Part shown: positions 1 to 6,872 of the stretch, one piece after another | Position numbering within the stretch: the stretch's first letter is position 1 | Layout: every line of letters starts with the position of its first letter | DNA from: an uncultured Lachnospiraceae bacterium | GTDB lineage: Bacteria; Bacillota; Clostridia; Lachnospirales; Lachnospiraceae | Direction: 5' to 3' | NCBI GenBank assembly: GCA_947382415.1 | Contig: CANCYO010000031.1 | Coordinates: forward strand, 1 to 32,552 | DNA: 32,552 bases | Made by a program: the position numbers and the translations under genes | The notes under the pieces: model-generated | Databases searched by the model: none | Seen by the model: the letters and a program-made list of their open reading frames with translations, nothing else | What the model was told of the DNA's origin: nothing

Positions 1-776
1 ATTTGGAATTGATGCAGGAAACTCTGCCGATGTACATTGACAAACAGCCTTTTAACGCTTATTACATGACGGTAAGCGGTCACAGCGTATACGCGTTTGA
101 CAACAATGCCATGGCAAGGGAAAATAAAGATGCCGTAGACGCATGGTGCGCGGAGAAAAATCTTTCCTACACGGAGCCGGTACGCGCTTATTTGGCGGCG
201 AATCTTGAGCTTGAAAAAGCGATGGCGTATCTCGTGGAAACCCTTGAAGAAAAGGGTATTGCAAATGACACGGTCATCTGCATCGCGCCGGATCATTTTC
301 CCTATGGGCTGGATTCGGACGCTTCCCTGGGAAATATGCCGTATTTGTCTGAATTATACGGTTATCCGGTGAACACCTATGAGGAGCGGGACAGGAGCCG
401 AGCTATTATCTGGTGTGGGGCGCTTGAAGATCATGAGCCGGTCATTGTCGATACGCCCACCTCTTCTCTGGATATCCTTCCGACATTGTGCAATCTCTTT
501 GGTGTGGAATGGGATTCCAGGCTTTATGTGGGAAGGGACGTGCTCTCAGATGCGCTTCCGCTTGTTTTCTGGGGAAATTATGACTGGAAAACTGATTTGG
601 GGCATTATAGTGCAATCAGCAAAACTTTTACGCCGACAGATGAAAATGCCGTCATTCCGGAAGATTATGTAAAGCAGATATCCGGTATTGTGAGAAACAG
701 AATGACATTTTCCAGGTCCGTGCTCAGCCATGATTATTATACGCATGTTTATGATGCGGTATCAGTGCCGGAATGA
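1..776 (+). CDS. LTA synthase-family sulfatase-fold protein, C-terminal part (5' truncated by window)
   Basis: The reading frame is already open at the window edge (codon boundary at base 3), so this is the 3' end of a longer gene. The visible 257 residues match the second half of the extracellular catalytic domain of LtaS-like phosphoglycerol transferases. MTVSGHSVY looks like the conserved strand and loop after the catalytic threonine. The IAPDHFPYG motif supplies the Asp-His pair that in Staphylococcus LtaS binds Mn2+. Family members normally carry five N-terminal membrane helices and a catalytic Thr, which must lie upstream of base 1. The enzyme would transfer glycerol phosphate from phosphatidylglycerol to a cell-surface polymer outside the membrane. 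Which polymer cannot be told, because the substrate-selecting half is missing. No clear terminator follows the stop at 774-776. Confidence 0.85.
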   Translation, partial: LELMQETLPMYIDKQPFNAYYMTVSGHSVYAFDNNAMARENKDAVDAWCAEKNLSYTEPVRAYLAANLELEKAMAYLVETLEEKGIANDTVICIAPDHFPYGLDSDASLGNMPYLSELYGYPVNTYEERDRSRAIIWCGALEDHEPVIVDTPTSSLDILPTLCNLFGVEWDSRLYVGRDVLSDALPLVFWGNYDWKTDLGHYSAISKTFTPTDENAVIPEDYVKQISGIVRNRMTFSRSVLSHDYYTHVYDAVSVPE

Positions 777-799
777 TGTCGGAATGGTGGAAGTTTTTG

Positions 800-828
800 T
801 TGACAAAATTTAAAAAAGTTCATATTCT
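800..828 (+). promoter_or_regulatory. Near-consensus sigma-A promoter
   Basis: TTGACA at 800-805, a 17-base spacer and TATTCT at 823-828. It lies just after the LtaS-like gene and reads into a stretch that holds only a very short possible gene (881-982) before the convergent DUF5131 gene. Confidence 0.55.
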
Positions 829-880
829 GAATGCAGGTAAAGAGGATTCTTTCCATTAGGCAATTTCGGCCGGAAGGATG

Positions 881-982
881 GTGAGATTGCAGAAACATTT
901 GATGGATATTTTGATCGACTCTGGCTGCCCACTGTATGATTCTCAGGTATCGGAGAGATTTGATGGCTGGACAGACAGATAA
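881..982 (+). CDS. Possible small protein or gene remnant (33 aa)
   Basis: A GTG codon at 881 is preceded by GGAAGG at 871-876 and opens 33 codons ending at TAA 980-982. The product begins VRLQKHLMDILIDSG and ends RFDGWTDR. I recognise no family. It sits about 50 bases downstream of the promoter at 800-828, which is the main reason to list it. It may equally be the scrambled end of a lost gene, since another frame over the same bases also stays open for about 27 codons. There is no conserved motif to support translation. Confidence 0.2.
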   Translation: MRLQKHLMDILIDSGCPLYDSQVSERFDGWTDR

Positions 983-1029
983 CTTCTCATTAGAAAAGAC
1001 GGCAATTCCTTTATGGATTGACGGCATCT

Positions 1030-1737
1030 TTAATAATCGATATTTGCTTTTCTGGCCTGGCTGCATAAATCACGAGTAGATAAAGTGTAGCTTTTTCCGT
1101 CTTTGATAAAATGTGTCCCACATTGCCGGAACTCAAAATGTACTTTGCGGGCGATACATTGCTCGCGTATGGAAAGTACCCATGCATAATCAAGCGGTCT
1201 GGCATTTTTGTCTGATTCGCCGCCGACTACGACTGATTCAACATTATCAAGATAGGCGGTAAGGTTTATTTCTTCAATCAATGGCTGGCAGATAATATTT
1301 TTATGTTTGACAGGCAGTTTGCTGAAAATGGAAAGCCTGTAATCAGCTCTGTTCTGATTTTCTACAGTACAGCCGACTGTAATATTATCATATCCATCGT
1401 TCCAGTCCGGTGGAATGCAATCCATAAACCGTTCAATACGCTTTGTCAAAAACAGAAAGTGCAGTTCAGAACGCTCCCGCATCATTTGCCAACATTCAGA
1501 ACGCCATTCATCGGCATCCTCAATCAGAAAATCGGTAGAAAAGCAGAGATATACGGTTTCTCCCGATTTGATTTTATATGCTCCCGATTTATTTTTAGCC
1601 ACAGGGGCATAGAAGTTGTCCGTCTTTACGATATTGTTCGTATCAATCCCGCGTTTGAAATCGCCCTTATGAATGTAACAATACCTGCATCCCTCGCTGT
1701 GTTTGCGGCAGCCGCGCCACGGGTTCCACATTGCCAT
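1030..1737 (-). CDS. DUF5131 family protein (phage Gp37/Gp68-like, three-Cys motif)
   Basis: This 235-residue protein opens with WNPWRGCRKHSEGCRYCY, giving C-x6-C-x2-C-Y at residues 10-20. That is the signature of the DUF5131/Gp37-Gp68 family, whose cysteines resemble the iron-sulfur ligands of radical SAM enzymes. Further family hallmarks are FLFLTKR near residue 95, ITVGCTVENQ near 120 and VVVGGESDKNARPLDYAWV near 190. The biochemical function is not established; members occur in phages and mobile regions, often beside a three-Cys-motif partner protein (TcmP). No TcmP is visible here, so this copy looks orphaned. The ATG at 1737 has AAGGAT about 8 bases upstream. It lies downstream of the FlxA-like gene on the same strand, separated by a strong hairpin. 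It is a little shorter than typical phage members. Confidence 0.8.
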   Translation of the reverse strand: MAMWNPWRGCRKHSEGCRYCYIHKGDFKRGIDTNNIVKTDNFYAPVAKNKSGAYKIKSGETVYLCFSTDFLIEDADEWRSECWQMMRERSELHFLFLTKRIERFMDCIPPDWNDGYDNITVGCTVENQNRADYRLSIFSKLPVKHKNIICQPLIEEINLTAYLDNVESVVVGGESDKNARPLDYAWVLSIREQCIARKVHFEFRQCGTHFIKDGKSYTLSTRDLCSQARKANIDY

Positions 1738-1766
1738 ATTTATAATCCTTCATATTCAGTATTAGC

Positions 1767-1807
1767 GAGTGGCGCCCATGACTGATCCACAGTCTTGGGC
1801 GCCACTC
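1767..1807 (-). terminator. Long hairpin between FlxA-like gene and DUF5131 gene
   Basis: GAGTGGCGCCCA (1767-1778) pairs perfectly with TGGGCGCCACTC (1796-1807). After one T/T mismatch the stem continues as GACTG/CAGTC around the loop ATCCA. The stem is strong but has no T-run on either side, so it may be a weak terminator, an RNA processing site, or a structure in the DUF5131 leader. An outer pair ATTAGCG (1761-1767)/CGCTAAT (1824-1830) extends the symmetry to the stop codon of the FlxA-like gene. Confidence 0.5.
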
Positions 1808-1825
1808 CTGCACAAGATCAAAGCG

Positions 1826-2776
1826 CTAATTACTCAAAGAAACATAAAACCTTTGCTGCGCTGCAGGGTCTCCTTCCTGCAATGCTTTCAAAGCGTTAAT
1901 GAAAGCGTTGTCTGCCGCGTTCGCCTTTGTTCCGGCTGCATTTGTCTCCGATGCGGCCGTCATCGCATTATTTGCCTCGTCTAATATAGCGGCTTGGAAC
2001 GCCAGCACCTGTTGTTCGTTTTTCTCAAGTTTATCTAGTTTGGCCTGTTTCTTTTCGGTATCTGCGCCACGCATTTCATCCTGATCGATCTCACCCTTTA
2101 AAATAGCGATGCCGTCTCTGGTTCTGGTTATAACCGTTCCCTGCTGGTTTGCCTGTTGTACGGAAACGTCTGCCGATACCATTGCATGTGCTTTTTTGCG
2201 GGACAGACTGCCCTCAGAATCCGAATCGCGGCCGGTAGTTTCGGTCTTTTCTGGAACAGGGGCTTTCTCCGTGCTTTCATCGGCTTGTTTTGTATCTGCG
2301 CCGCGCATCTCGTTTTGGCTCGTTTCTTCCTTCAGAATAACAATGCCATCGCTGGTATTGGTTATGACGGTTCCCTGACGCCCTGTCTGTTGGTCGGCGG
2401 CTTGCGGATTCTTGTCGTCCGCCTTATCTGAGGATGTCTCCTGTGTCTGCGGTTTATCCTCTGACGCTTCCGTTTTGTCAGGTTTCTCATCTTCCTGCAG
2501 CTTCGCCAGCATGATTTCCCTTTTCTGTGACTTGCGAAGAGTTTCCTGATGCTGTTTTAAGTCTGTGTTGAGACTGGATATCTCTTTCTGAAGCTTTTTT
2601 TGCTCGTCAATTTTTTCGTTGACAGGAATATCTTCTTTGGAAGTTAATTTCTGCAGCTTCTGCTGTGCATTTGCAATCTCATTCCGGATATTTTTGCTTT
2701 TCGGATCTGTGGAGTCTGCCGTGATCGTCTGCATGCCCGACATACCGTTCGCTGATGTTACACTGCCAATTCCCAT
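1826..2776 (-). CDS. FlxA-like coiled-coil protein with an internal 78-residue-period repeat
   Basis: This 316-residue hydrophilic protein has no signal peptide. Residues 1-20 (GIGSVTSANGMSGMQTITA) are Ser/Gly-rich. Residues 27-95 form a Lys/Gln/Glu-rich coiled coil (IRNEIANAQQKLQKL, KLQKEISSLNTDLKQHQ), as in FlxA-like proteins, a family first named in flagellar regulons. A roughly 29-residue unit, QGTVIT-x-T-x-DGI-x-ILK...EMRGADT, occurs at about 134-162 and again at 212-240, separated by a charged linker. The C-terminus (250-300) is Ala/Asn-rich helix. GGAAAGGAGA lies just ahead of the ATG at 2776. The function is not known. The FlxA link rests on pattern similarity in the first 95 residues and gives no proof of a flagellar role. 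No flagellar gene is in the window. Confidence 0.65.
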   Translation of the reverse strand: MGIGSVTSANGMSGMQTITADSTDPKSKNIRNEIANAQQKLQKLTSKEDIPVNEKIDEQKKLQKEISSLNTDLKQHQETLRKSQKREIMLAKLQEDEKPDKTEASEDKPQTQETSSDKADDKNPQAADQQTGRQGTVITNTSDGIVILKEETSQNEMRGADTKQADESTEKAPVPEKTETTGRDSDSEGSLSRKKAHAMVSADVSVQQANQQGTVITRTRDGIAILKGEIDQDEMRGADTEKKQAKLDKLEKNEQQVLAFQAAILDEANNAMTAASETNAAGTKANAADNAFINALKALQEGDPAAQQRFYVSLSN

Positions 2777-2873
2777 AACGATGGTCTCCTTTCCTGTTAG
2801 ATTCTGTTCCCGTGTCTTTTATCCTTCAAGGTATTATTTTTTTATATTTTATTCCGTTACTGTAGTTACTTAT

Positions 2874-2903
2874 ATTTTACTATTTTTTACCTGCAGGAAT
2901 CAA
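2874..2903 (-). promoter_or_regulatory. Candidate sigma-A promoter for the FlxA-like gene
   Basis: Read on the minus strand, TTGATT (2898-2903) and TAAAAT (2874-2879) are separated by 18 bases in an AT-rich tract, about 100 bases upstream of the ATG at 2776. A sigma-28 (flagellar) promoter was looked for and not seen. Confidence 0.35.
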
Positions 2904-2970
2904 GACATTTTTCAATTATTTGTAATTATTTGTTATTAAAATTTTGCCGTTTATTTTTGAAAATTTCCTA

Positions 2971-3001
2971 TTGACTGTACAGTAACTGTACGGATTAAGA
3001 T
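2971..3001 (+). promoter_or_regulatory. MerR-type promoter: 19-bp spacer with a central dyad
   Basis: TTGACT at 2971-2976 and TAAGAT at 2996-3001 are 19 bases apart, longer than the usual 17. The spacer contains the perfect dyad GTACAGTAACTGTAC (2977-2991). This over-long spacer with a centred operator is the hallmark of promoters activated by MerR-family proteins through DNA distortion. It also rules out the ATG at 3000 as the hydrolase start, since that codon lies inside the -10 box. Confidence 0.7.
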
Positions 3002-3041
3002 GAAATTACAAAAATACAACAAGCGAACAGGAGAAAACGCT

Positions 3042-4229
3042 ATGAAAAATTTGAGATGGTTGTGGGTTACAGTCGGTATTATTGTTGTTCTGGCCGGGGC
3101 GTTATGGTTTTGTTTTGGAGAAAAGCTCAGGACGATCTATATATCTCTGGACAGCTTCAAGGATGAAAATCTGGCGCATACCTTTCAGCATACCCCGGAA
3201 ATACAGCCGACAAAAAAGATTGCCAGGGGGGAAGGGGAGTTCCGTTTTTTAAAAGAGGACAATGTTTGGTTGGCGGACGGATTTTATTACGAAGGCGAAT
3301 TCTATCCGACGGCGGAGTTTATGGAGGACACGGAGACTTCCGCCATGCTGGTCATTAAGGACGATGTGATCAGGTATGAGAAATACTTTTTTGGAGGAGA
3401 CGAGAACACTCTGTTTGCTTCCAATTCGATGGGCAAGTCTTTTGTGTCGGCGCTTATGGGGATCGCGGTATCCGAGGGAGCTGTGGGAAGCGTTGAGGAT
3501 CCCATCGGGAAATACATTCCGGAGTTTATGGGTACGGAACTGGAAAACATTCCGATCAGGGCATGTTTACAGATGGCTTCCGGGATTGATTTCGACGAGG
3601 ATACGGATATGAGCGGATTTTCCATGAAAACTCTGCTTGGAACGCCGGCCATGAAGGTCATTTCCAAATATGGAGTACAGGAAGAGCCGTACACTTACCG
3701 CAGGTATTTGAGTATCAACACGGAGATTCTGGGACAGGTTATCAAAAATGCCACGGGATGCAGTCTGGCGGAGTATATGGAAGAAAAGCTCTGGAAGAGG
3801 ATCGGCGCAGCCCATGACGCGTATTGGACATTGAGCAATGGCACGGAGCTGGCGATGGGAGGACTGAGTGTTTCCCTCAGGGATTATGCGCGGTTTGCGA
3901 GACTGTATCTGAACAGAGGAAGCTGGAATGGGGAGCAGATCCTGCCGGAGGAATGGGTGCGGGACAGCATGGATATCAGTGCGGATTTCTCGAAGCCCGG
4001 AGCTAATTACGACGCTTACAACGCCATCGGGTACGGCTACCAGTGGTGGATACCGGAGGGGGATGAGGCCGAGTTTATGGCCATCGGCGTTTATGGGCAG
4101 TGGATTTATGTCAATCCGCACAGGGGAGTGATCATTGTGAAGACCAGCGCAGATCCTGACTTTATGGATAAGGGATATGAGCTGAAGCATGTGGAATTCT
4201 TCAGGGCGGTTGCAGCAGGAATCTCCTGA
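3042..4229 (+). CDS. Membrane-anchored serine hydrolase (class C beta-lactamase / NylB-like fold)
   Basis: Start chosen at ATG 3042, which has AGGAG 8 bases upstream; the in-frame ATG at 3000 overlaps the promoter -10 box. The product is 395 residues. Residues 5-24 form one hydrophobic N-terminal helix, probably an uncleaved anchor with the catalytic domain outside. The nucleophile motif is SMGK (S129, K132). A Tyr/Asn motif RYLSINTEILG lies around 221-231 and GVYGQWIYVNP at 349-359. These three together resemble 6-aminohexanoate-dimer hydrolase and esterase members of the beta-lactamase superfamily more than true AmpC enzymes. The substrate is unknown; peptides, esters or amides are all possible, and resistance should not be inferred. 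The MerR-type promoter suggests induction by a small molecule. It converges on the merR gene with 3 bases between stop codons. Confidence 0.85.
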   Translation: MKNLRWLWVTVGIIVVLAGALWFCFGEKLRTIYISLDSFKDENLAHTFQHTPEIQPTKKIARGEGEFRFLKEDNVWLADGFYYEGEFYPTAEFMEDTETSAMLVIKDDVIRYEKYFFGGDENTLFASNSMGKSFVSALMGIAVSEGAVGSVEDPIGKYIPEFMGTELENIPIRACLQMASGIDFDEDTDMSGFSMKTLLGTPAMKVISKYGVQEEPYTYRRYLSINTEILGQVIKNATGCSLAEYMEEKLWKRIGAAHDAYWTLSNGTELAMGGLSVSLRDYARFARLYLNRGSWNGEQILPEEWVRDSMDISADFSKPGANYDAYNAIGYGYQWWIPEGDEAEFMAIGVYGQWIYVNPHRGVIIVKTSADPDFMDKGYELKHVEFFRAVAAGIS

Positions 4230-4232
4230 CAA

Positions 4233-5051
4233 CTACTCGAGGATAGGGATATCGATCTGGACGATATAGTCCTCGATCCGGTCGATGACATTTTCGTTGA
4301 TCCCCATTTCGTATGAAAATCCGTGAAGGGTCAAATCATGCTCTTTGGCATAGTCGAAGATTTCCCGATACCGTTTTGGCAGCAGGCTCCAGTCTCCTTT
4401 ATGGAAGGCCCTCAGGTATTTGCCGCCGGGAGTGATATGCAGCCCGTTCCGGTAGGGGAGAAACGGAATTTCGATAAAGAGCAGGGAATAATCGTCATAG
4501 CGGCCGGCCTGCAGGCTGGCCACGGAGATCATGGAACCGTAGGTAGCTTTGTGGAGGCGGCCAAGCCGGTATTTTTCCGTTTCGGCGGTGATCAGCTCCA
4601 CCTCCCGCTCAAAGGAGGTCTCACGGTCTATGGCTACGGTGATGAGACAGCGCTCCTCCTTTTCGATGATGGTTATCTCGGACAGATCCATGTTCAACAG
4701 GGTATCCATGTTCCGATGGTGCGTGGCAAGCAGTGTCCGCACCGCCTGCAGGTGGGTGATCTGCAGGTCGAGAGCTGTCATTTTTTCTTCCAGGAGCCGT
4801 TTTAAACTGTCGGCCGAACGGTTTTTCATAAAATGCTGTATCTCGCCGATGGACACGTCCAGCTCCCGAAGCAGCAGGATCGTTTCGAGAATGGGACTTT
4901 GATGATAGCTGTAGCAGCGGTAGCCGTTTTCGGGATTGATGGCGGCCGGCTTGAACAGACCGATCTCATCATACCACATCAGAGTCTTTTTGTTGATGCC
5001 ATGCATGGCGGCGAATTGGCCGATTGTGAGAAGTTTGTCTTTTTGATTCAT
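4233..5051 (-). CDS. MerR family transcriptional regulator with GyrI-like effector domain (BmrR type)
   Basis: This is a 272-residue protein. Residues 7-75 are a MerR winged helix (LTIGQFAAMHGINKKTLMWYDEIGLFKPA, then ENGYRCYSYHQ). A dimerisation coiled coil follows at about 80-120. The C-terminal half (about 125-270) is a GyrI/BmrR-like ligand-binding domain (YGSMISVASLQAGRYDDYSLLFIEIP, HKGDWSLLPKRYREIFDYAKEHDL). Such proteins bind hydrophobic cationic drugs and activate exporter genes. It is divergent from the MATE exporter and convergent with the serine hydrolase, whose promoter has MerR geometry, so both are plausible targets. No ribosome binding site precedes the ATG. The predicted transcription start is only a few bases upstream, so the message may be nearly leaderless. 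Confidence 0.9.
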   Translation of the reverse strand: MNQKDKLLTIGQFAAMHGINKKTLMWYDEIGLFKPAAINPENGYRCYSYHQSPILETILLLRELDVSIGEIQHFMKNRSADSLKRLLEEKMTALDLQITHLQAVRTLLATHHRNMDTLLNMDLSEITIIEKEERCLITVAIDRETSFEREVELITAETEKYRLGRLHKATYGSMISVASLQAGRYDDYSLLFIEIPFLPYRNGLHITPGGKYLRAFHKGDWSLLPKRYREIFDYAKEHDLTLHGFSYEMGINENVIDRIEDYIVQIDIPILE

Positions 5052-5059
5052 GTTTTTAT

Positions 5060-5091
5060 GGTATCATACGCAGGTATCAAATTCAAGTCAA
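5060..5091 (-). promoter_or_regulatory. merR promoter overlapping a GGTATCA direct repeat
   Basis: On the minus strand TTGACT (5086-5091), 17 bases, then TATGAT (5063-5068) form a good sigma-A promoter for merR. It overlaps two copies of GGTATCA at 5060-5066 and 5073-5079 (13-bp spacing) and the short dyad ATAC-GCAG-GTAT at 5066-5077. These are candidate binding sites for the MerR protein acting on itself and on the divergent MATE gene. No clean promoter for the MATE gene was found on the plus strand. Confidence 0.5.
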
Positions 5092-5111
5092 ATAAAGGAA
5101 GGGTTTAGCCT

Positions 5112-6446
5112 ATGGAAAGCTCAAATGTGTACGAGAAGCCGGTTACGCTTAAAAATATCATAAAATTTGCAGTGCCGACCATTGCCATGACAGTGTTTAT
5201 GTCTTTTTACACAATGGTTGACGGGCTGTTTGTGTCGAATCTGATCGGCACGGACGCGCTCTCCGCCATCAATCTGACAGCGCCGGTCATTCAGCTTGTC
5301 ACGGCAGTCTCCACCATGCTTGCCACCGGGGGCAGCGCGGTCATCATGAAAAAGATGGGAGAGCAGAAAGCGGAGGAGGCAAGGGAGGATTTCACATTCT
5401 TAATTCTGGTGAATGTCGCTGTGGGAATCGTCATGTGCGCGGCGGGGTATCTGGCGATGGAGCATATTTTTGCCGGAATGAAGCTGTCCGCGGATGTGGA
5501 AAGGTACTGCGTGGAATATCTGAGCAGGTATCTGCTGTTCACTGTGCCAATCCTTCTGATGAATAATTTTACGCTGTACATGATCGCAAGCGAAAAAGCA
5601 AGGCTTTCTCTGGTCTGCTCGGTGGCGGGCGGTGTCCTGAATATGGTTCTTGACTATGTGTTTATCGCCGGATTCGGCATGGGGATTGGCGGCGCGGCGA
5701 TCGCCACGGGACTTGGTTATTCCGTGACGGCGGTTGTGGGTTTGTTTGTCTTTGCTCAGAAAAAAAGCCTTTTGCATTTCAGAAAACCGGCGTTCCGGTT
5801 CAGGGTCCTGGCAAAGGCGGCCTCGAACGGATGCTCGGAGATGGCGACTGCTCTTGTCACCGGCATTGTCACCATGATGTTCAACTGGACCATGCTGCGC
5901 TATGTGGGGGAGGATGGAGTCGCCGCAGTTACGATCATCATGTATGTACTGATGTTTGCAAGTTCCCTGTACACCGGATATTCCTACGGTGTAGCCCCCA
6001 TGCTCAGCTATTATTATGGGGAACGGAATACCCAAAAGCTTGGCAAACTGGTTGCGGTCAGTTTAAAGGTGATCGCCGGTATTTCGCTTATCACGGTTGC
6101 GGTCTCCTTTCTGTTGACAGAGCCCCTTGTGTCTGTCTTTGCCCGCCCGGATAATCCGGTGTACGGGCTGGCGGTGACGGGAAACCGGATCTGTACGCTC
6201 GCGCTGCTTTTTATCGGTTTCAATATTTTTGCCAGCGGAATGTTTACAGCATTGTCGAACGGAGTGGTCTCGGCGGTCCTGGCGTTTTCCAGATCTTTTG
6301 TGTTTATGCTGCTCACGATGCTCACGCTGCCGCTGATCCTTGGCGTGAACGGGATCTGGCTGGCCACGCCTGCGGCGGAGCTGATGGCGCTTGGGTTGTC
6401 CGTCTTCCTGTTTTTAAAGTACAGGAAGCGGTATGGGTACCTCTAA
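5112..6446 (+). CDS. MATE family efflux transporter
   Basis: This is a 444-residue integral membrane protein with about 12 hydrophobic helices in two similar halves, the usual length for MATE/DinF-type exporters. The N-terminal block IIKFAVPTIAMTVFMSFYTMVDGLFVSNLIGTDALSAINLTAPV contains the family pattern, and a second-half equivalent (NGCSEMATALVTGIVTMMFNW) follows near residue 238. MATE proteins expel cationic drugs or toxins in exchange for Na+ or H+. AAGGAAGG (5095-5102) precedes the ATG at 5112. The divergent BmrR-like regulator is its likely controller, forming a classic drug-sensing and export pair. The substrate and coupling ion cannot be read from sequence. Confidence 0.93.
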   Translation: MESSNVYEKPVTLKNIIKFAVPTIAMTVFMSFYTMVDGLFVSNLIGTDALSAINLTAPVIQLVTAVSTMLATGGSAVIMKKMGEQKAEEAREDFTFLILVNVAVGIVMCAAGYLAMEHIFAGMKLSADVERYCVEYLSRYLLFTVPILLMNNFTLYMIASEKARLSLVCSVAGGVLNMVLDYVFIAGFGMGIGGAAIATGLGYSVTAVVGLFVFAQKKSLLHFRKPAFRFRVLAKAASNGCSEMATALVTGIVTMMFNWTMLRYVGEDGVAAVTIIMYVLMFASSLYTGYSYGVAPMLSYYYGERNTQKLGKLVAVSLKVIAGISLITVAVSFLLTEPLVSVFARPDNPVYGLAVTGNRICTLALLFIGFNIFASGMFTALSNGVVSAVLAFSRSFVFMLLTMLTLPLILGVNGIWLATPAAELMALGLSVFLFLKYRKRYGYL

Positions 6447-6478
6447 TCAGAAATTCGCAAGTCAGCAAATCAGAAATT
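6445..6478 (+). repeat. 11-bp direct repeat spanning the MATE stop codon
   Basis: AATCAGAAATT occurs at 6445-6455 and 6468-6478. The first copy begins inside the TAA stop codon (6444-6446). The second copy also sits in a small CAAAT/ATTTG hairpin (6466-6480), not a convincing terminator. Confidence 0.5.
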
Positions 6479-6491
6479 TGATAAAAAACTG

Positions 6492-6519
6492 TTGACGTAT
6501 ACGATTTTTATGTTATAAT
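6492..6519 (+). promoter_or_regulatory. Strong extended -10 promoter of rpsU
   Basis: TTGACG at 6492-6497, a 16-base spacer and TATAAT at 6514-6519, with TG one base ahead of the -10 (TGTTATAAT). It is the strongest-looking promoter in the window, fitting a ribosomal protein gene. The leader to the ATG is about 75-80 bases. Confidence 0.8.
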
Positions 6520-6603
6520 GTGTAATGTGTATGGGATGCTCCGTACATAGAATAACCCAATCAGTCATGTTACTAGAGGGACTGAAGGGAGGTCAGGTGC
6601 AGA

Positions 6604-6780
6604 ATGTCTAACGTAATCGTAAAAGAGAACGAGACTTTGGACAGCGCATTGCGTCGCTTCAAGAGAAGTTGTGCTAAGGCGGGTATCCAGCAGGAGATTC
6701 GGAAGAGAGAGCATTACGAGAAGCCCAGCGTAAAGCGCAAGAAAAAGTCTGAAGCAGCAAGAAAACGCAAATATAACTAA
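6604..6780 (+). CDS. rpsU: 30S ribosomal protein S21
   Basis: This 58-residue gene starts at ATG 6604 with AAGGGAGGT (6585-6593) upstream. The product begins MSNVIVKENETLDSALRRFKR and ends in a basic tail (VKRKKKSEAARKRKYN), the standard S21 sequence and length. S21 is a small basic protein of the 30S platform, close to the anti-Shine-Dalgarno end of 16S rRNA, and takes part in initiation. Here it is monocistronic, with its own strong promoter and intrinsic terminator, rather than being followed by dnaG or a GatB/YqeY gene. Confidence 0.96.
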   Translation: MSNVIVKENETLDSALRRFKRSCAKAGIQQEIRKREHYEKPSVKRKKKSEAARKRKYN

Positions 6781-6786
6781 CATGCA

Positions 6787-6817
6787 AATCCCTGACCGGT
6801 CACCGATCAGGGATTTT
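6787..6817 (+). terminator. Rho-independent terminator of rpsU
   Basis: AATCCCTGA (6787-6795) pairs with TCAGGGATT (6807-6815), with further partial pairing toward the loop, and a short T stretch follows. Confidence 0.8.
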
Positions 6818-6872
6818 GTAGTTTTTGGCAGGTAGTTTTTAATACCATGAAACAGTGCGAGGTGTAAATAAG

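Noticed and set aside
3000..3002. ATG as an earlier start of the serine hydrolase
   Set aside because: It lies inside the -10 box of the MerR-type promoter and has no ribosome binding site; ATG 3042 has AGGAG at the right distance.
3042..4229. Antibiotic-resistance beta-lactamase
   Set aside because: The motifs fit NylB/esterase-like serine hydrolases; no KTG-type third motif and no support for drug hydrolysis.
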